From Geopseudomonas aromaticivorans (GTDB taxonomy: Bacteria > Pseudomonadota > Gammaproteobacteria > Pseudomonadales > Pseudomonadaceae), in NCBI RefSeq assembly GCF_019097855.1, contig NZ_JAHRGL010000030.1, positions 1 through 64,000 of the forward strand: a stretch of DNA of 64,000 bases, written 5' to 3'. The notes under the pieces were generated by a model that made no database searches, was not told the origin of the DNA, and saw only the letters and a list, made by a program, of their open reading frames with translations. Below are positions 1 to 8,560 of this stretch, piece after piece. Both the position numbers and the translations under genes were made by a program. The first letter of the stretch is position 1; every line of letters starts with the position of its first letter.

Positions 1-136
1 GCAGTCAGGCGCACATGAGCGGATATTCATCATGGCTCGGGGCATCCGATGGCCCCATCAGAAGCCGGATATACGGAAGCAGTCGTACCACGCTTGTCGA
101 AACAGCATTTCGCTGGCAAACCGGGGGGAGTCCATA

Positions 137-221
137 TAAGAAGACTCGCGCAGCGATCTTCTACCCTTGTCCCGGTGCGCGCATCCCGGTAGGTAATCGC
201 TGCGCGAGTTACCTACCCTAC
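137..221. repeat. GTAGGGT-family palindromic element, copy 1
   Basis: Two hairpins lie side by side: AGAAGA...TCTTCT around CTCGCGCAGCGA, then GGTAGGTAA...TTACCTACC around TCGCTGCGCGAG, ending in CCTACG. The same plan recurs at 10576 and 47238. It resembles REP/BIME-type intergenic repeats. The rest of 1-228 shows no gene; the long plus-strand frame there is antisense to the methyltransferase gene. Confidence 0.7.
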
Positions 222-228
222 GCCGGGT

Positions 229-1446
229 TCAGTCGCGCTCCGCCAGCAGCAGCAGGTTGCGCGGAGTCAGCTGGTAGTCGCAGAACTGGCCAAGCTGCAC
301 CCGGTAGCCCTGCTCTTCCAGGTACAGCGCGCGATCCAGCAGCAGCCACACTTCCAGCGGCCGGCGGAACAGGCCGCGCACCAGCTCCAGGTTGCGCACC
401 TCGGCCAGGCGCTGCCAGCCGGCGGCTTCCAGGGCGGCCCAGTCGCGCTCGCCCGGCGCCGGCAACTGCTTGAGCGCGGCGAGGTCGCGGCACCAGTCGG
501 CGAACGGCTTGTGCAGCCAGGCCGTCGGCAGCGAGGGCGTCGGCAGGTAGTCGTCGACGCCGCGCAGCTGCCGTTGCAGCAGGTCGAAGGCCAGGCGGCG
601 GGCCATCGAGTGGTCGCGCAGGCGCCGTACCCGCGCGCCGGCGGTCACGGTTTCCAGCAGCGGCAGGCCCAGATCGTCGCGGTCGAGGCGCAGTGAGGAG
701 GCCTGGGCTGGCTGCGACAGCGACACATAGCGATCTCCCGCGATGCGGTTGTAGCAGCACGGCGCCACGGCCAGTTGGCGGCAGCCGGCGTGGCTGGCCA
801 GGCGCAGCAGGCGCAGGTGCAACTCGCCGCAGGCGTGCAGGGCCACCGGGGTGTGGGTAGCGTGCAATCGCGCGGCGGCACTGGCGGCCAGCACGTCCTG
901 CTCGAGGTGCTGCGCATCCAGCGCCAGGCGCTGGCTCAGGCGCTGGCCGTCGACGACCAGGGCGGCATCGTATTCCAGGCAGGTCAGCGGCGTGCCGGCG
1001 TGGGCCAGGTGGCGGCCCAGATGGCCCTTGCCCGAGCACCAGTCGAGCCAGTGCTGCACCGGCTGGTGAAAGCTCAGGCTGGCGGCGAAGGCCTCGATCT
1101 GCTGCCACTTGCGCCCCGGAACGTCGACGCTGAACTGCGCCGGCAAGCGCGCGGTGAGCTTGGCGGGCAGGACGCCGACGGTGGACAGGGCGGCTGCTTG
1201 CGCCGCCAGGGCGGGGAAGGGCGCCGGCGCCCCCAGCCGTGCCGGCTGGTTGTGCGCGGCCTCGGCCTGCTCCAGGCTGCGCCCGCGCAGCCAGCGCGCC
1301 AGCTCGGCGTGGTCGCGCTCCCAGTCGAGGGCGAGGCGGGTGAAGGGGGCCTCGCGCCACAGAGGCTGATGGGCGACGAGGAAGGCATCCAGCTCGGCAA
1401 AGCGCTGGCGCAGCGGGGCGCCATGGAGAGGTTCGGGGCTGGACAC
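229..1446 (-). CDS. SAM-dependent methyltransferase-like protein
   Basis: About 405 residues. The middle of the protein has WCSGKGHLGRHL, which fits a SAM-binding glycine motif. It is followed by LHACGELHLRLL and APCCYNRI, a pairing typical of the Methyltransf_32-type family of uncharacterised methyltransferases. The substrate is unknown. The frame stays open up to 1515, but an upstream start would sit inside the palindrome at 1489-1526 that ends the preceding gene. A TATAAT box near 1479-1484 (minus strand) also points to a later start, so GTG at 1446 was chosen; no strong ribosome binding site is visible. It appears to be transcribed alone, downstream of the RTX gene. Confidence 0.7.
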   Translation of the reverse strand: MSSPEPLHGAPLRQRFAELDAFLVAHQPLWREAPFTRLALDWERDHAELARWLRGRSLEQAEAAHNQPARLGAPAPFPALAAQAAALSTVGVLPAKLTARLPAQFSVDVPGRKWQQIEAFAASLSFHQPVQHWLDWCSGKGHLGRHLAHAGTPLTCLEYDAALVVDGQRLSQRLALDAQHLEQDVLAASAAARLHATHTPVALHACGELHLRLLRLASHAGCRQLAVAPCCYNRIAGDRYVSLSQPAQASSLRLDRDDLGLPLLETVTAGARVRRLRDHSMARRLAFDLLQRQLRGVDDYLPTPSLPTAWLHKPFADWCRDLAALKQLPAPGERDWAALEAAGWQRLAEVRNLELVRGLFRRPLEVWLLLDRALYLEEQGYRVQLGQFCDYQLTPRNLLLLAERD

Positions 1447-1488
1447 GGGGAGGCGGGCCGGTGGTGGAGGCGCGCGGATTATAGCGGC

Positions 1489-1526
1489 GGCCATCCGGCG
1501 TGCCCACGTGGACACGCCGGATGGCC
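1489..1526 (-). terminator. Perfect 14-bp hairpin after the RTX gene
   Basis: GGCCATCCGGCGTG at 1489-1502 pairs exactly with 1513-1526 around a 10-base loop containing CCACGTGG. It begins five bases after the RTX stop codon on the minus strand. There is no long U run, so it may be a weak terminator or an mRNA end stabiliser. Confidence 0.6.
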
Positions 1527-1530
1527 GGGC

Positions 1531-2487
1531 TCAGCCGAACTGGATGTCGCTGGTGGCGAAGTCAGCGATACCGATCAGGGTCAGCGACCAGCTGTCGTCG
1601 CCGTTGAGGGTCAGTACCGTGTCCAGGGGGCCGCTGCCATCGACATCGGTTTGCGCGATGTTGAACAGCTCGTTGAACTGCTCCTCGCTAATGCCGGAGA
1701 AGTCGAGGGTGTCGACGCCCTGCTCGAAGTCGGTGATGGTATCGTGGCCGTCGCTGCTGCTGGCGCTCAGGGCGCTGCCGAAGCTGAACTGGTCGGAGTA
1801 GTAGCGGGTATGCGTGACTTGGTTGCGTGCGCCACCGGTGATGTAGGTGAAGTCCTCGCGCTCGCCCATCAGGCCGGCCAGCACGTCCACGCCATCGATC
1901 CAGGCTTCCGGAGCGCCGGTAGCATCGGTGAAGTCGAGATTGAACTCGATCACCTTGCCGTCGGGATTCAGCTCGTACTTGCCAATCAGGTATTCCAGCC
2001 AGCCGCCGTACAGCTGGTTGAATTCACCCTGGCCGGTGCCGTCGATCAGCTGTCCATTCGCATCGACCTTGGCTGCCAGCCCCTGGCTGCTCAGCCAGTC
2101 GGTGAAGCGTTCGCTGACGCTTTCGCCCTCGCTGACGGCGAAGCTGTAGTGGAAGCTGTCGGCACCGTCGCCGCCGGTGAGGGTGTCGTCGCCCTCGTGG
2201 CCGGTGAGGCGGTCGTCGCCGTCGCCGCCATCGAGCGTGTCGTCGCCTTCCTGGCCGTGCAGGGTGTCCTCGCCGGCTTCGCCGTACAGGCTGTCATCGC
2301 CCTGCTGGCCGTTGAGCACGTCACTGCCATCGCCGCCATACAGGGTATCGTCGCCGGTCTGGCCGTTGAGGTTGTCGTTGCCCGCTGCGCCGGACAGGGT
2401 GTCATCGCCTGCCAAGCCGTTGAGCGTGTCCTTGCTGTCGGTGCCTTCGAGCGTGTCGTCGAGCTCGCTGCCGTTGATTGCTGCCAT
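1531..2487 (-). CDS. Free-standing RTX calcium-binding protein
   Basis: 318 residues. Ten consecutive glycine/aspartate nonapeptide repeats (pattern GGxGxDxLx) occupy residues 24-113; each pair of turns is known to bind calcium in a parallel beta roll. The remaining 200 residues show no recognisable catalytic motif, but they include DTITDFEQGVDTLDF, as seen before the C-terminus of RTX proteins exported by type I systems. There is no N-terminal signal peptide. The start ATG at 2487 is preceded by GAGAGGG; the frame continues to 2574 without a comparable site. No type I exporter is encoded in the window, so export would need a remote one. Repeats at the N-terminus rather than the C-terminus are less common. 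Function unknown. Confidence 0.8.
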   Translation of the reverse strand: MAAINGSELDDTLEGTDSKDTLNGLAGDDTLSGAAGNDNLNGQTGDDTLYGGDGSDVLNGQQGDDSLYGEAGEDTLHGQEGDDTLDGGDGDDRLTGHEGDDTLTGGDGADSFHYSFAVSEGESVSERFTDWLSSQGLAAKVDANGQLIDGTGQGEFNQLYGGWLEYLIGKYELNPDGKVIEFNLDFTDATGAPEAWIDGVDVLAGLMGEREDFTYITGGARNQVTHTRYYSDQFSFGSALSASSSDGHDTITDFEQGVDTLDFSGISEEQFNELFNIAQTDVDGSGPLDTVLTLNGDDSWSLTLIGIADFATSDIQFG

Positions 2488-2718
2488 TTTCCCTCTCCCC
2501 CAAGCCTGGCCCGTCGAATAAGCGGCGCTCTTGCCAATGCGCGAGCCAAGGCTTTCCATGTTGGAAAAAACCAAGAATCGGCGGCCCGGCCATCTCGGAG
2601 AGATCCGCGGCTTTCCGTGCCCGCATCGCTACGGGGTCGGCTTTATCAGGAGAAACGCTAGCAGCGGATCGGCGACATCGCCAATGCAGAGGGAGGGGAT
2701 AATCGCAGGGGCAGAAAG

Positions 2719-2751
2719 CAGAAAGCCCCGGCACATGGCCAGGGCTTTCTG
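2719..2751 (-). terminator. Terminator after the tRNA-Phe pair
   Basis: CAGAAAGCCC (2719-2728) pairs with GGGCTTTCTG (2742-2751). It lies just 3' of the second tRNA on the minus strand and is followed by a pyrimidine-rich tract. Between here and 2488 no gene is seen; the stretch should hold the RTX promoter. Confidence 0.7.
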
Positions 2752-2762
2752 TAGTGAATCAG

Positions 2763-2838
2763 TGGTGCCCAGGGACGGAATCGAACCGCCGACACGGGGA
2801 TTTTCAATCCCCTGCTCTACCGACTGAGCTACCTGGGC
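2763..2838 (-). tRNA. tRNA-Phe (GAA), downstream copy
   Basis: 76 nt. The acceptor stem starts GCCCAGG and the gene ends in an encoded CCA. The anticodon loop TTGAAAA gives anticodon GAA. The D-loop (AGCTCAGTCGGTAGAGC) and T-arm (GGTTCGATTCC) are canonical. Its mature sequence is identical to the copy at 2867-2942. Confidence 0.97.
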
Positions 2839-2866
2839 ATATCAGGGTTTGGACACCTGAAATAAG

Positions 2867-2942
2867 TGGTGCCCAGGGACGGAATCGAACCGCCGACACG
2901 GGGATTTTCAATCCCCTGCTCTACCGACTGAGCTACCTGGGC
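2867..2942 (-). tRNA. tRNA-Phe (GAA), promoter-proximal copy
   Basis: 76 nt with anticodon GAA and encoded CCA. Only 28 nt separate it from the second copy, so both are probably cut from one transcript started at the promoter at 2956-2985 and ended at the hairpin at 2719-2751. Confidence 0.97.
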
Positions 2943-2955
2943 AACAACGGCCGGC

Positions 2956-2985
2956 ATTAAACCGCCTTTGCCGCCGCAGAGTCAA
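2956..2985 (-). promoter_or_regulatory. Promoter of the tRNA-Phe pair
   Basis: On the minus strand TTGACT (2980-2985) and TTTAAT (2956-2961) are separated by 18 bases. They are followed by a GC-rich discriminator (GCCGGCCG) just before the first tRNA, the arrangement typical of stringently controlled stable-RNA promoters. An imperfect GCCGCC/GGCGGC inverted repeat overlaps the promoter. Confidence 0.7.
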
Positions 2986-3049
2986 CTGTCGGCGGCAAAA
3001 AAATCAGTTTTTTTAAGCGCTTAGCGAGAAAGCTGGCGCTGGCCGGGGG

Positions 3050-3322
3050 TCATTCGCTGGGCGGCACGTAGCCTTCCGCCTGGGCGTACTCCTCGCCGGC
3101 GAAGAACTTGTCCATCTCGCCCTGCAGGAACTTGCGGTCGGCGGCATCCATCATGTTCAGCCGGCGCTCGTTGATCAGCATGGTCTGGTGCTTCTGCCAC
3201 TCGTCCCAGGCCTGCTGCGAGATGTGGTTGAAGATGTCCTCGCCCTTGGCGCCCGGGAAGGGCTGCCGGTCGAGGGCGGGAAGTTCCTGGTTGTACTTGC
3301 GGCACATCACCATGCGGGTCAT
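3050..3322 (-). CDS. yggX: Fe(2+)-trafficking protein YggX
   Basis: 90 residues, the usual family length. It begins [10 protein letters not shown] with the conserved Cys7 and carries the family's GEDIFNHIS and MLINERRLN segments. YggX proteins are small cytosolic proteins tied to protection of iron-sulfur clusters and oxidative-stress resistance. AGGAGA lies upstream of the ATG. The gene follows mutY by 35 nt on the same strand, so it is probably the last gene of an asmA-mutY-yggX operon; mutY-yggX pairing is conserved in gammaproteobacteria. It fits its neighbour because MutY itself holds an iron-sulfur cluster. Confidence 0.95.
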   Translation of the reverse strand: MTRMVMCRKYNQELPALDRQPFPGAKGEDIFNHISQQAWDEWQKHQTMLINERRLNMMDAADRKFLQGEMDKFFAGEEYAQAEGYVPPSE

Positions 3323-3357
3323 TGCGCTCTCCTGGCGGGGGTTGGCGGCGGGCTGCC

Positions 3358-4425
3358 TCAGCGGCTGGCCGGCGGGTCGATGGTTTCGGCCGCGCGCTTG
3401 AGCAGCTTCTTCACTGGAGCGGCAAGCCCCAGGCGCGGCGGGCTGGCGAGGTTATACCAGAGCCAGTCGCCTTCGGCCACGGCGTGGCCGTGCGGCTCGA
3501 CGGCGATCAGCAGCGGCTCGATGTGCAGCTGAAAGTGGCTGAAGGTGTGGCTCAGCGCCGCCAGTGGCTGCTCGGCGCCCAGACGCAGGCCGTGGCGCTC
3601 GGCCAGTGCGGCCAGTTCGTCGCGCACGGCCAGCTCCGGCAGGCTCCACAGGCCGCCCCACAGGCCGCTGGACGGCCGCCGATAGAGCAGGATGGCACCG
3701 CTGCCGTCGTGCAGCAGCGGCATCAGCGTGTGCTTCTGCGGCAGCACCTTGCGCGGCTTGGGCTGCGGATAGTCCTTCTCGCGGCCGAGGCGATGCGCTT
3801 GGCAGTCGTCCTGCAGCGGGCAGAGCAGGCAGCTCGGCTTGCTGCGGGTGCACAGGGTGGCGCCCAGGTCCATCATCGCCTGGGTGTAGTGGTTGACCCG
3901 CGTCGGCGGGGTCAGGCGCTCGGCGGCGTCCCACAGCTGCGCGGCCACCCGCGTCTCGCCGGGATAGCCGTCCTGGGCGAGGAAGCGCGCCAGCACGCGC
4001 TTGACGTTGCCGTCGAGGATCGGCGCGCGCAGGCTCATGCTGATGCTGGCGATGGCGCCGGCGGTGGAGCGGCCGATGCCGGGCAGCTCGCTCAGGGCCG
4101 CCACCGAGCGGGGGAACTCGCCGCCGTGCTGCTCGACCACGATCCGTGCGGTCTTGTGCAGGTTGCGGGCGCGGCTGTAGTAGCCGAGGCCGGTCCACAG
4201 GTGCAGCACCTCGTCCTCGCTGGCGGCGGCCAGCGCCTGCACCGTGGGCAGGACGGCCATGAAGCGCTCGTAGTAGCCGAGCACGGTGGCGACCTGGGTC
4301 TGCTGCAGCATGATTTCCGAGACCCACACCCGGTAGGGGCTGATGGCCTGCTGCCAGGGCAGGTCGTGGCGGCCGTGGCGGTCGTACCAGGTCAGTACCC
4401 GGGTGGCGAAGTAGCGTTCACTCAT
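3358..4425 (-). CDS. mutY: A/G-specific adenine DNA glycosylase MutY
   Basis: 355 residues. MutY removes adenine mispaired with 8-oxoguanine during base-excision repair. Visible hallmarks: catalytic Glu37 in EIMLQQTQV, the helix-hairpin-helix LPGIGRSTA at 114-122, catalytic Asp138, and the [4Fe-4S] cysteines 192, 199, 202 and 208 (spacing C-x6-C-x2-C-x5-C). The C-terminal third is the NUDIX-like domain that recognises 8-oxoG. The start ATG overlaps the asmA stop by 3 nt (ATGA), indicating translational coupling. Nothing unusual seen. Confidence 0.97.
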   Translation of the reverse strand: MSERYFATRVLTWYDRHGRHDLPWQQAISPYRVWVSEIMLQQTQVATVLGYYERFMAVLPTVQALAAASEDEVLHLWTGLGYYSRARNLHKTARIVVEQHGGEFPRSVAALSELPGIGRSTAGAIASISMSLRAPILDGNVKRVLARFLAQDGYPGETRVAAQLWDAAERLTPPTRVNHYTQAMMDLGATLCTRSKPSCLLCPLQDDCQAHRLGREKDYPQPKPRKVLPQKHTLMPLLHDGSGAILLYRRPSSGLWGGLWSLPELAVRDELAALAERHGLRLGAEQPLAALSHTFSHFQLHIEPLLIAVEPHGHAVAEGDWLWYNLASPPRLGLAAPVKKLLKRAAETIDPPASR

Positions 4426-6659
4426 CGTTTGAACAGGTTCTTGAGGGCATCTTTGAGTTCCGGGTCGACCTTGTCGCCGAGTTTTTCGTCGAGCTTTTCA
4501 TTGAGCTTTTCGCTCAGCTTCTCGCCGGCCATCTTGGCGGCGATCTTGCCGAGGCCGTCCTGGTCGAGGCGGCAGGCCTTGGCGCCCAGCTCCAGCGGGC
4601 CGCGGCAGCGCAGCGGCCATTCGAGACCGGCGTAGCGCTCGTTGACCTGACAGGCCGGGTCGGGCGTCGCGCGCTGGTCGCCGCCGATGGTCAGGCCGAG
4701 GCGGTAGTCGAGGCCGAGCACGCGCAGGTCGATGTCGCCCTTGCCGTTCACTGTCAGGCCGGGGATGCGCGCGCGCAGGTCCTGGTTGCTGGCCACGCCG
4801 TTTTTCACCTGCAGGCTGCCGCGCAGTTCCTGCAGAGGGGTGTCCTTGTCGGCGAACTCGCTGCTCAGCGTCTTGCGGTTGAGGGTGGCGATGCCGCGGC
4901 ACAGTTGCTGCTCGAGGTTGGCGTCGGCCAGGGCGCCGTCGTCGAGGACGAAGCTGGCCTTGCCGGCCAGGCTGTCGATCAGCGCCTTCTCGCTGTTGCC
5001 GCGGGCGTTGAGGCTGGCGTCCAGCTGCAGGTTGCCGCGCAGCGGGGGCTTCTCCGCCGGCTTGAGGGTGTGCAGCAGGCGTTCCAGCGGGATGTTGTCG
5101 AGCTTCGGTGCGAATTGCAGCTGCGGGGTGTCGCTGCGCGCGTCGAGGCTGCCGCTGACGGCGAAGTTGCCGTCGAACAGGTCGCCACGCAGCTCGCCGA
5201 GGTCGAGCTGGCCGTTCTGCGCCTTGACCTTGAGTCGGGCGTTGTCGATCGGCAGCTTGCGCAGGGTCAGCTGGCCGAGGTTGACGGTCAGTTCGGCATC
5301 CAGCCGGCGCAGGGCCGGCAGCGGCAGCAGCGGCGCCTCGCTCCAGGCGTGGGTGGTCGGCTTGTCCGGCAGTGGCGTGTTGCCTACGCCGCTGCCCTGG
5401 GCGCTCTTCTGCACTTCGGCCTTGCGGCTGGCGCTGGCGGCCTCGGCGGCCTCGCTGGGTGGCGGCAGGTAGCGGTCGAGGTCGAGGCGGTCGCCCTTGA
5501 GCTGGGCGCGCAGGCTCTGCCGGCTGAAATCGGCGACGGCGAGCTGGCCGCTGAAACTGCTGTCGTCCAGCGTCAGCTTGAGGTCCTGCAGGGTCAGGCT
5601 GGTGGGGCTGGCGCTCAGGCCGGCGACCAGGGTGGCGCGCCTGAGCGTGTTGGCATCGGCCATCGGCGGCAGGCTCTGGTCGATGCTCTCGAGGAAGGCG
5701 CGCAGGTCGAATTCGGCAATCGACAGGCCGCCTTCGAGCTGCGGCTGCTTGTCCAGTTCGCGCACCTTCAGCTCGCCAAGGACGTGGAGCTGGTTGGCGC
5801 TGAGCTTGAGGCTGTTCCATTCGGCGACCTGCGCGACGAGGTCGACCAGCAACTGGCCCTGGGCACTGAAGGCCAGGGTCTTGCTGCCGAGCGGCGCGCC
5901 GGAGGCCTCGCCCTTGAGCACCACGTCCTCCAGCAGGTAGCGCTGGAGCGCGGTATCGAAGCGCAGGTTGCCGACGAGCTCGCTGGTGGCCTGCAGCTGC
6001 GGCTGGTTGCTGCTGGCCAGGCCCTTGAGGATCAGCGGGATGCTGGCGCCTTCGCGGATCGGGCCGCTACGCAGGTCGAGGCCTTCGATGCTGTATTGCC
6101 GGCCGCTGCCGGCGTCGTGGTAGACGATGCGCGTGTTGCTCACCGCCAGACTGTCGATGTCCAGCTTGAGCGCCGCCACGCTCGGCGCAGGCGTCGGCGT
6201 GCCGGCGGAGGGCGCGCTGCCGGCGGCGGGCGGTGTAGCCTGCTGCGGCTGGCCGGCCAGGCGGCCGATGTCCTGCCAGTTGCCATGGCCCTGGGCGTCG
6301 CGCTGCAACTTGAGGTCCAGGCCGTCGATGCGGATGTCGCTCATCTGCACTTCGCGGCTCAGCAGCGGCAGCACGCGCACGGAAAAGCCGAGCATCTTCA
6401 GGTCGGCGAACGGCTGCTGCGGGGTGCTGGCGCTGGCCAGGGTGGCGTCGTGGATTTCCAGGCCCAGCCAGGGGAACAGGCTCCAGCCGATCTCGCCGGC
6501 GAGGTTCAGCTCGAGGTTGGCCTTGTCGCGGGCGAGCTGGCGGATCTCGTCCTTGTAGTCGTTGGGGTCGAGCAACTGGGTCAGGGCGAAGCCCAGGGCG
6601 ACCAGGATCAGCAGCAGGCCGAGCAGCAACAGGCCGAGAAACTTGCCGAAGGCTTTCAT
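4422..6659 (-). CDS. asmA: AsmA-family outer-membrane assembly protein
   Basis: 745 residues. One N-terminal membrane segment (about residues 5-27) is followed by LLDPNDYKDEI, the usual AsmA opening, and a large periplasmic region. AsmA-like proteins are inner-membrane-anchored beta-groove proteins involved in lipid transport and outer-membrane homeostasis. The C-terminal 30 residues are rich in K/E/L (KLSEKLNEKLDEKLGDK), a short amphipathic helix. The frame continues upstream to 6959, but that stretch overlaps the neighbouring GNAT gene; the ATG at 6659 directly precedes the membrane segment. It heads the asmA-mutY-yggX operon. Confidence 0.9.
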   Translation of the reverse strand: MKAFGKFLGLLLLGLLLILVALGFALTQLLDPNDYKDEIRQLARDKANLELNLAGEIGWSLFPWLGLEIHDATLASASTPQQPFADLKMLGFSVRVLPLLSREVQMSDIRIDGLDLKLQRDAQGHGNWQDIGRLAGQPQQATPPAAGSAPSAGTPTPAPSVAALKLDIDSLAVSNTRIVYHDAGSGRQYSIEGLDLRSGPIREGASIPLILKGLASSNQPQLQATSELVGNLRFDTALQRYLLEDVVLKGEASGAPLGSKTLAFSAQGQLLVDLVAQVAEWNSLKLSANQLHVLGELKVRELDKQPQLEGGLSIAEFDLRAFLESIDQSLPPMADANTLRRATLVAGLSASPTSLTLQDLKLTLDDSSFSGQLAVADFSRQSLRAQLKGDRLDLDRYLPPPSEAAEAASASRKAEVQKSAQGSGVGNTPLPDKPTTHAWSEAPLLPLPALRRLDAELTVNLGQLTLRKLPIDNARLKVKAQNGQLDLGELRGDLFDGNFAVSGSLDARSDTPQLQFAPKLDNIPLERLLHTLKPAEKPPLRGNLQLDASLNARGNSEKALIDSLAGKASFVLDDGALADANLEQQLCRGIATLNRKTLSSEFADKDTPLQELRGSLQVKNGVASNQDLRARIPGLTVNGKGDIDLRVLGLDYRLGLTIGGDQRATPDPACQVNERYAGLEWPLRCRGPLELGAKACRLDQDGLGKIAAKMAGEKLSEKLNEKLDEKLGDKVDPELKDALKNLFKR

Positions 6660-6784
6660 GGCGAACGAGTCCTTGTGCGGGGCGGAAGCAGGCGAAGTAT
6701 AGAGACGCGCCCGGCGCCGTGGGGCGCCGGGCGGTTCGACAGGATTGGAGTGCCGGGGCGGCGGTGGGTTCCCGCCGCGTGGCT

Positions 6785-7189
6785 TCAGACCTCCTGTTCC
6801 TGCAGCGGCAGCTCCAGACGGTGGGCCCAGGCCTGGACTTCCAGATGGCGTGGCGGTGCCAGCAGGCGCAGCGGCTGGTTGGTCTCGGCGGCGCGGCGGC
6901 GGGCCTCGGCGACCAGGCGGGCGGCCACGCCGCGGCCGCGGGTGAGCTTGCGCACGCACAGGTGCGACAGCTGCCAGCCGTCGGCGTCCTGCGCCAGCCA
7001 GGCGGCGCCGAGCAGGCGGTCATTGAAGCGTCCGGCGATCAGGCTGCCGGCGGCCAGGCCGGCGTCGATCAGGCTCGCGGCATCGGGGTAGGGCGCCAGC
7101 AGCCAGGCGGGGGCGTCGGCGTAGATCTTTTCCAGGTCGGTACGGTCCTGTGCGCTGGGCTGGGTAACGGCTTCGGCGATGACGGGCAT
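6785..7189 (-). CDS. GNAT-fold protein, PanZ/PanM-like acetyl-CoA sensor
   Basis: 134 residues. The region QLSHLCVRKLTRGRGVAARL is the acetyl-CoA-binding core of GNAT proteins (RGRGVA type loop). The opening, with YADAPAWLLAPYPDAASLI, resembles the PanZ family, small GNAT-like proteins that bind acetyl-CoA and control PanD maturation in pantothenate synthesis. That assignment is from memory of the family; plain N-acetyltransferase is the alternative. ATG at 7189 has AGGAGC upstream. It is transcribed away from hisB. Confidence 0.6.
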   Translation of the reverse strand: MPVIAEAVTQPSAQDRTDLEKIYADAPAWLLAPYPDAASLIDAGLAAGSLIAGRFNDRLLGAAWLAQDADGWQLSHLCVRKLTRGRGVAARLVAEARRRAAETNQPLRLLAPPRHLEVQAWAHRLELPLQEQEV

Positions 7190-7283
7190 GGCGTGCTCCT
7201 TCGGTAGGCTTGCGTGGATTGTATGTCTTTTGGCGCGCGGCATGCGCCGGCCGCGTTGGTAGCCCGTGGCCCCGGCCCCGGCC

Positions 7284-7289
7284 TATAAT
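7284..7289 (+). promoter_or_regulatory. Candidate -10 box for hisB
   Basis: A perfect TATAAT lies 40 bases before the hisB ATG, in the divergent gap with the GNAT gene. No convincing -35 box stands at normal spacing. Confidence 0.5.
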
Positions 7290-7328
7290 GGCGCATTCAA
7301 ATCTGCCCGTGATTCTGTGGAGCTGGCA

Positions 7329-7922
7329 ATGGCCGAACGCAAGGCGTCCGTCGAGCGCAACACCCTGGAAACCCAGGTCAAGGTTTCCATCAACCTGGAT
7401 GGCACCGGCAAGGCCCGATTCGACATCGGTGTACCCTTCCTCGAGCACATGCTCGACCAGATCGCCCGCCACGGGCTGATCGACCTGGACATCGAGTGCA
7501 AGGGCGACCTGCACATCGACGACCACCATACCGTCGAGGACGTCGGCATCACCGTCGGCCAGGCCTTCGCCCAGGCCATCGGCGACAAGAAGGGCATCGT
7601 CCGCTACGGCCACTCCTACGTGCCGCTGGACGAGGCGCTGTCGCGCGTGGTGATCGACTTCTCCGGCCGCCCCGGCCTGACCATGAACGTGCCCTACACC
7701 CGCGCCACCGTCGGCGGCTTCGACGTCGACCTGTTCCAGGAATTCTTCCAGGGCTTCGTCAACCACGCCCTGGTGACCCTGCACATCGACAACCTGCGTG
7801 GCAGCAACACCCACCACCAGATCGAGACGGTGTTCAAGGCCTTCGGTCGCGCCCTGCGCATGGCCGTCGAGCAGGACCCGCGCATGGCCGGGCAGATGCC
7901 GTCGACCAAGGGGTGCCTGTAA
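7329..7922 (+). CDS. hisB: Imidazoleglycerol-phosphate dehydratase HisB
   Basis: 197 residues, the length of the monofunctional dehydratase; there is no fused histidinol-phosphatase domain. It catalyses the sixth step of histidine synthesis. The metal-binding motifs are visible: EHM at 39-41, DDHHTVED around 64-71 and THHQIE around 161-166. The stop codon overlaps the hisH start (TAATG), so the two genes are translationally coupled. A TATAAT box upstream suggests hisB begins the transcript. Confidence 0.97.
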   Translation: MAERKASVERNTLETQVKVSINLDGTGKARFDIGVPFLEHMLDQIARHGLIDLDIECKGDLHIDDHHTVEDVGITVGQAFAQAIGDKKGIVRYGHSYVPLDEALSRVVIDFSGRPGLTMNVPYTRATVGGFDVDLFQEFFQGFVNHALVTLHIDNLRGSNTHHQIETVFKAFGRALRMAVEQDPRMAGQMPSTKGCL

Positions 7923-8560
7923 TGCAGACCGTCGCCGTCATCGACTACGGCATGGGCAACCTGCACTCGGTGGCCAAGGCGCTGGAACACGTCGGCGCTG
8001 GCCGGGTGCTGGTGACCAGCGATGCGCAGGCCATCCGTGAAGCCGACCGCGTGGTGTTCCCCGGCGTCGGCGCGATCCGCGACTGCATGGCCGAGATCCG
8101 TCGCCTGGGCTTCGACAGCCTGGTGCGCGAGGTCAGCCAGGACCGCCCGTTCCTCGGCATCTGCGTCGGCATGCAGGCGCTGATGGAGCACAGCGAGGAG
8201 AACGATGGCGTCGACTGCATCGGCCTGTTCCCCGGCCAGGTGCGCTTCTTCGGCAAGGACATGGTCGAGGACGGCGCGCCGCTCAAGGTGCCGCACATGG
8301 GCTGGAACGAGGTGCAGCAGAGCATCGATCACCCGTTGTGGCACGAGATCCCCGACGGCGGGCGCTTCTACTTCGTGCACAGCTACTACGTCGAGGCCGG
8401 CAATCCGGCGCAGGTCGCCGGCCGCGGCCACTACGGCAAGGACTTCGCCGCAGCGCTGGCCGAGGGCTCGCGCTTCGCCGTGCAGTTCCACCCGGAAAAG
8501 AGCCATACCCACGGCCTGCAGCTGCTGCAGAACTTCGTGAGTTGGGACGGCCGCCGCTGA
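7922..8560 (+). CDS. hisH: Imidazole glycerol phosphate synthase, glutaminase subunit HisH
   Basis: 212 residues, a class I glutamine amidotransferase that feeds ammonia to HisF. The catalytic triad is visible: Cys81 in GICVGMQ, and His190 and Glu192 in QFHPEKS. It joins hisB upstream by a 1-nt overlap and the DUF2164 gene downstream by a 1-nt overlap. Its partner hisF lies 1.2 kb further on, after hisA. Confidence 0.97.
   Translation: MQTVAVIDYGMGNLHSVAKALEHVGAGRVLVTSDAQAIREADRVVFPGVGAIRDCMAEIRRLGFDSLVREVSQDRPFLGICVGMQALMEHSEENDGVDCIGLFPGQVRFFGKDMVEDGAPLKVPHMGWNEVQQSIDHPLWHEIPDGGRFYFVHSYYVEAGNPAQVAGRGHYGKDFAAALAEGSRFAVQFHPEKSHTHGLQLLQNFVSWDGRR

Noticed and set aside
15-473. Open frame on the plus strand at the window start
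   Set aside because: It runs through a palindromic repeat and then antisense to the methyltransferase gene; no ribosome site or family similarity.
4905-7091. Very long plus-strand frame opposite asmA
   Set aside because: GC-rich antisense frame rich in Ala, Gly, Gln and Val; the minus-strand AsmA has clear family features.
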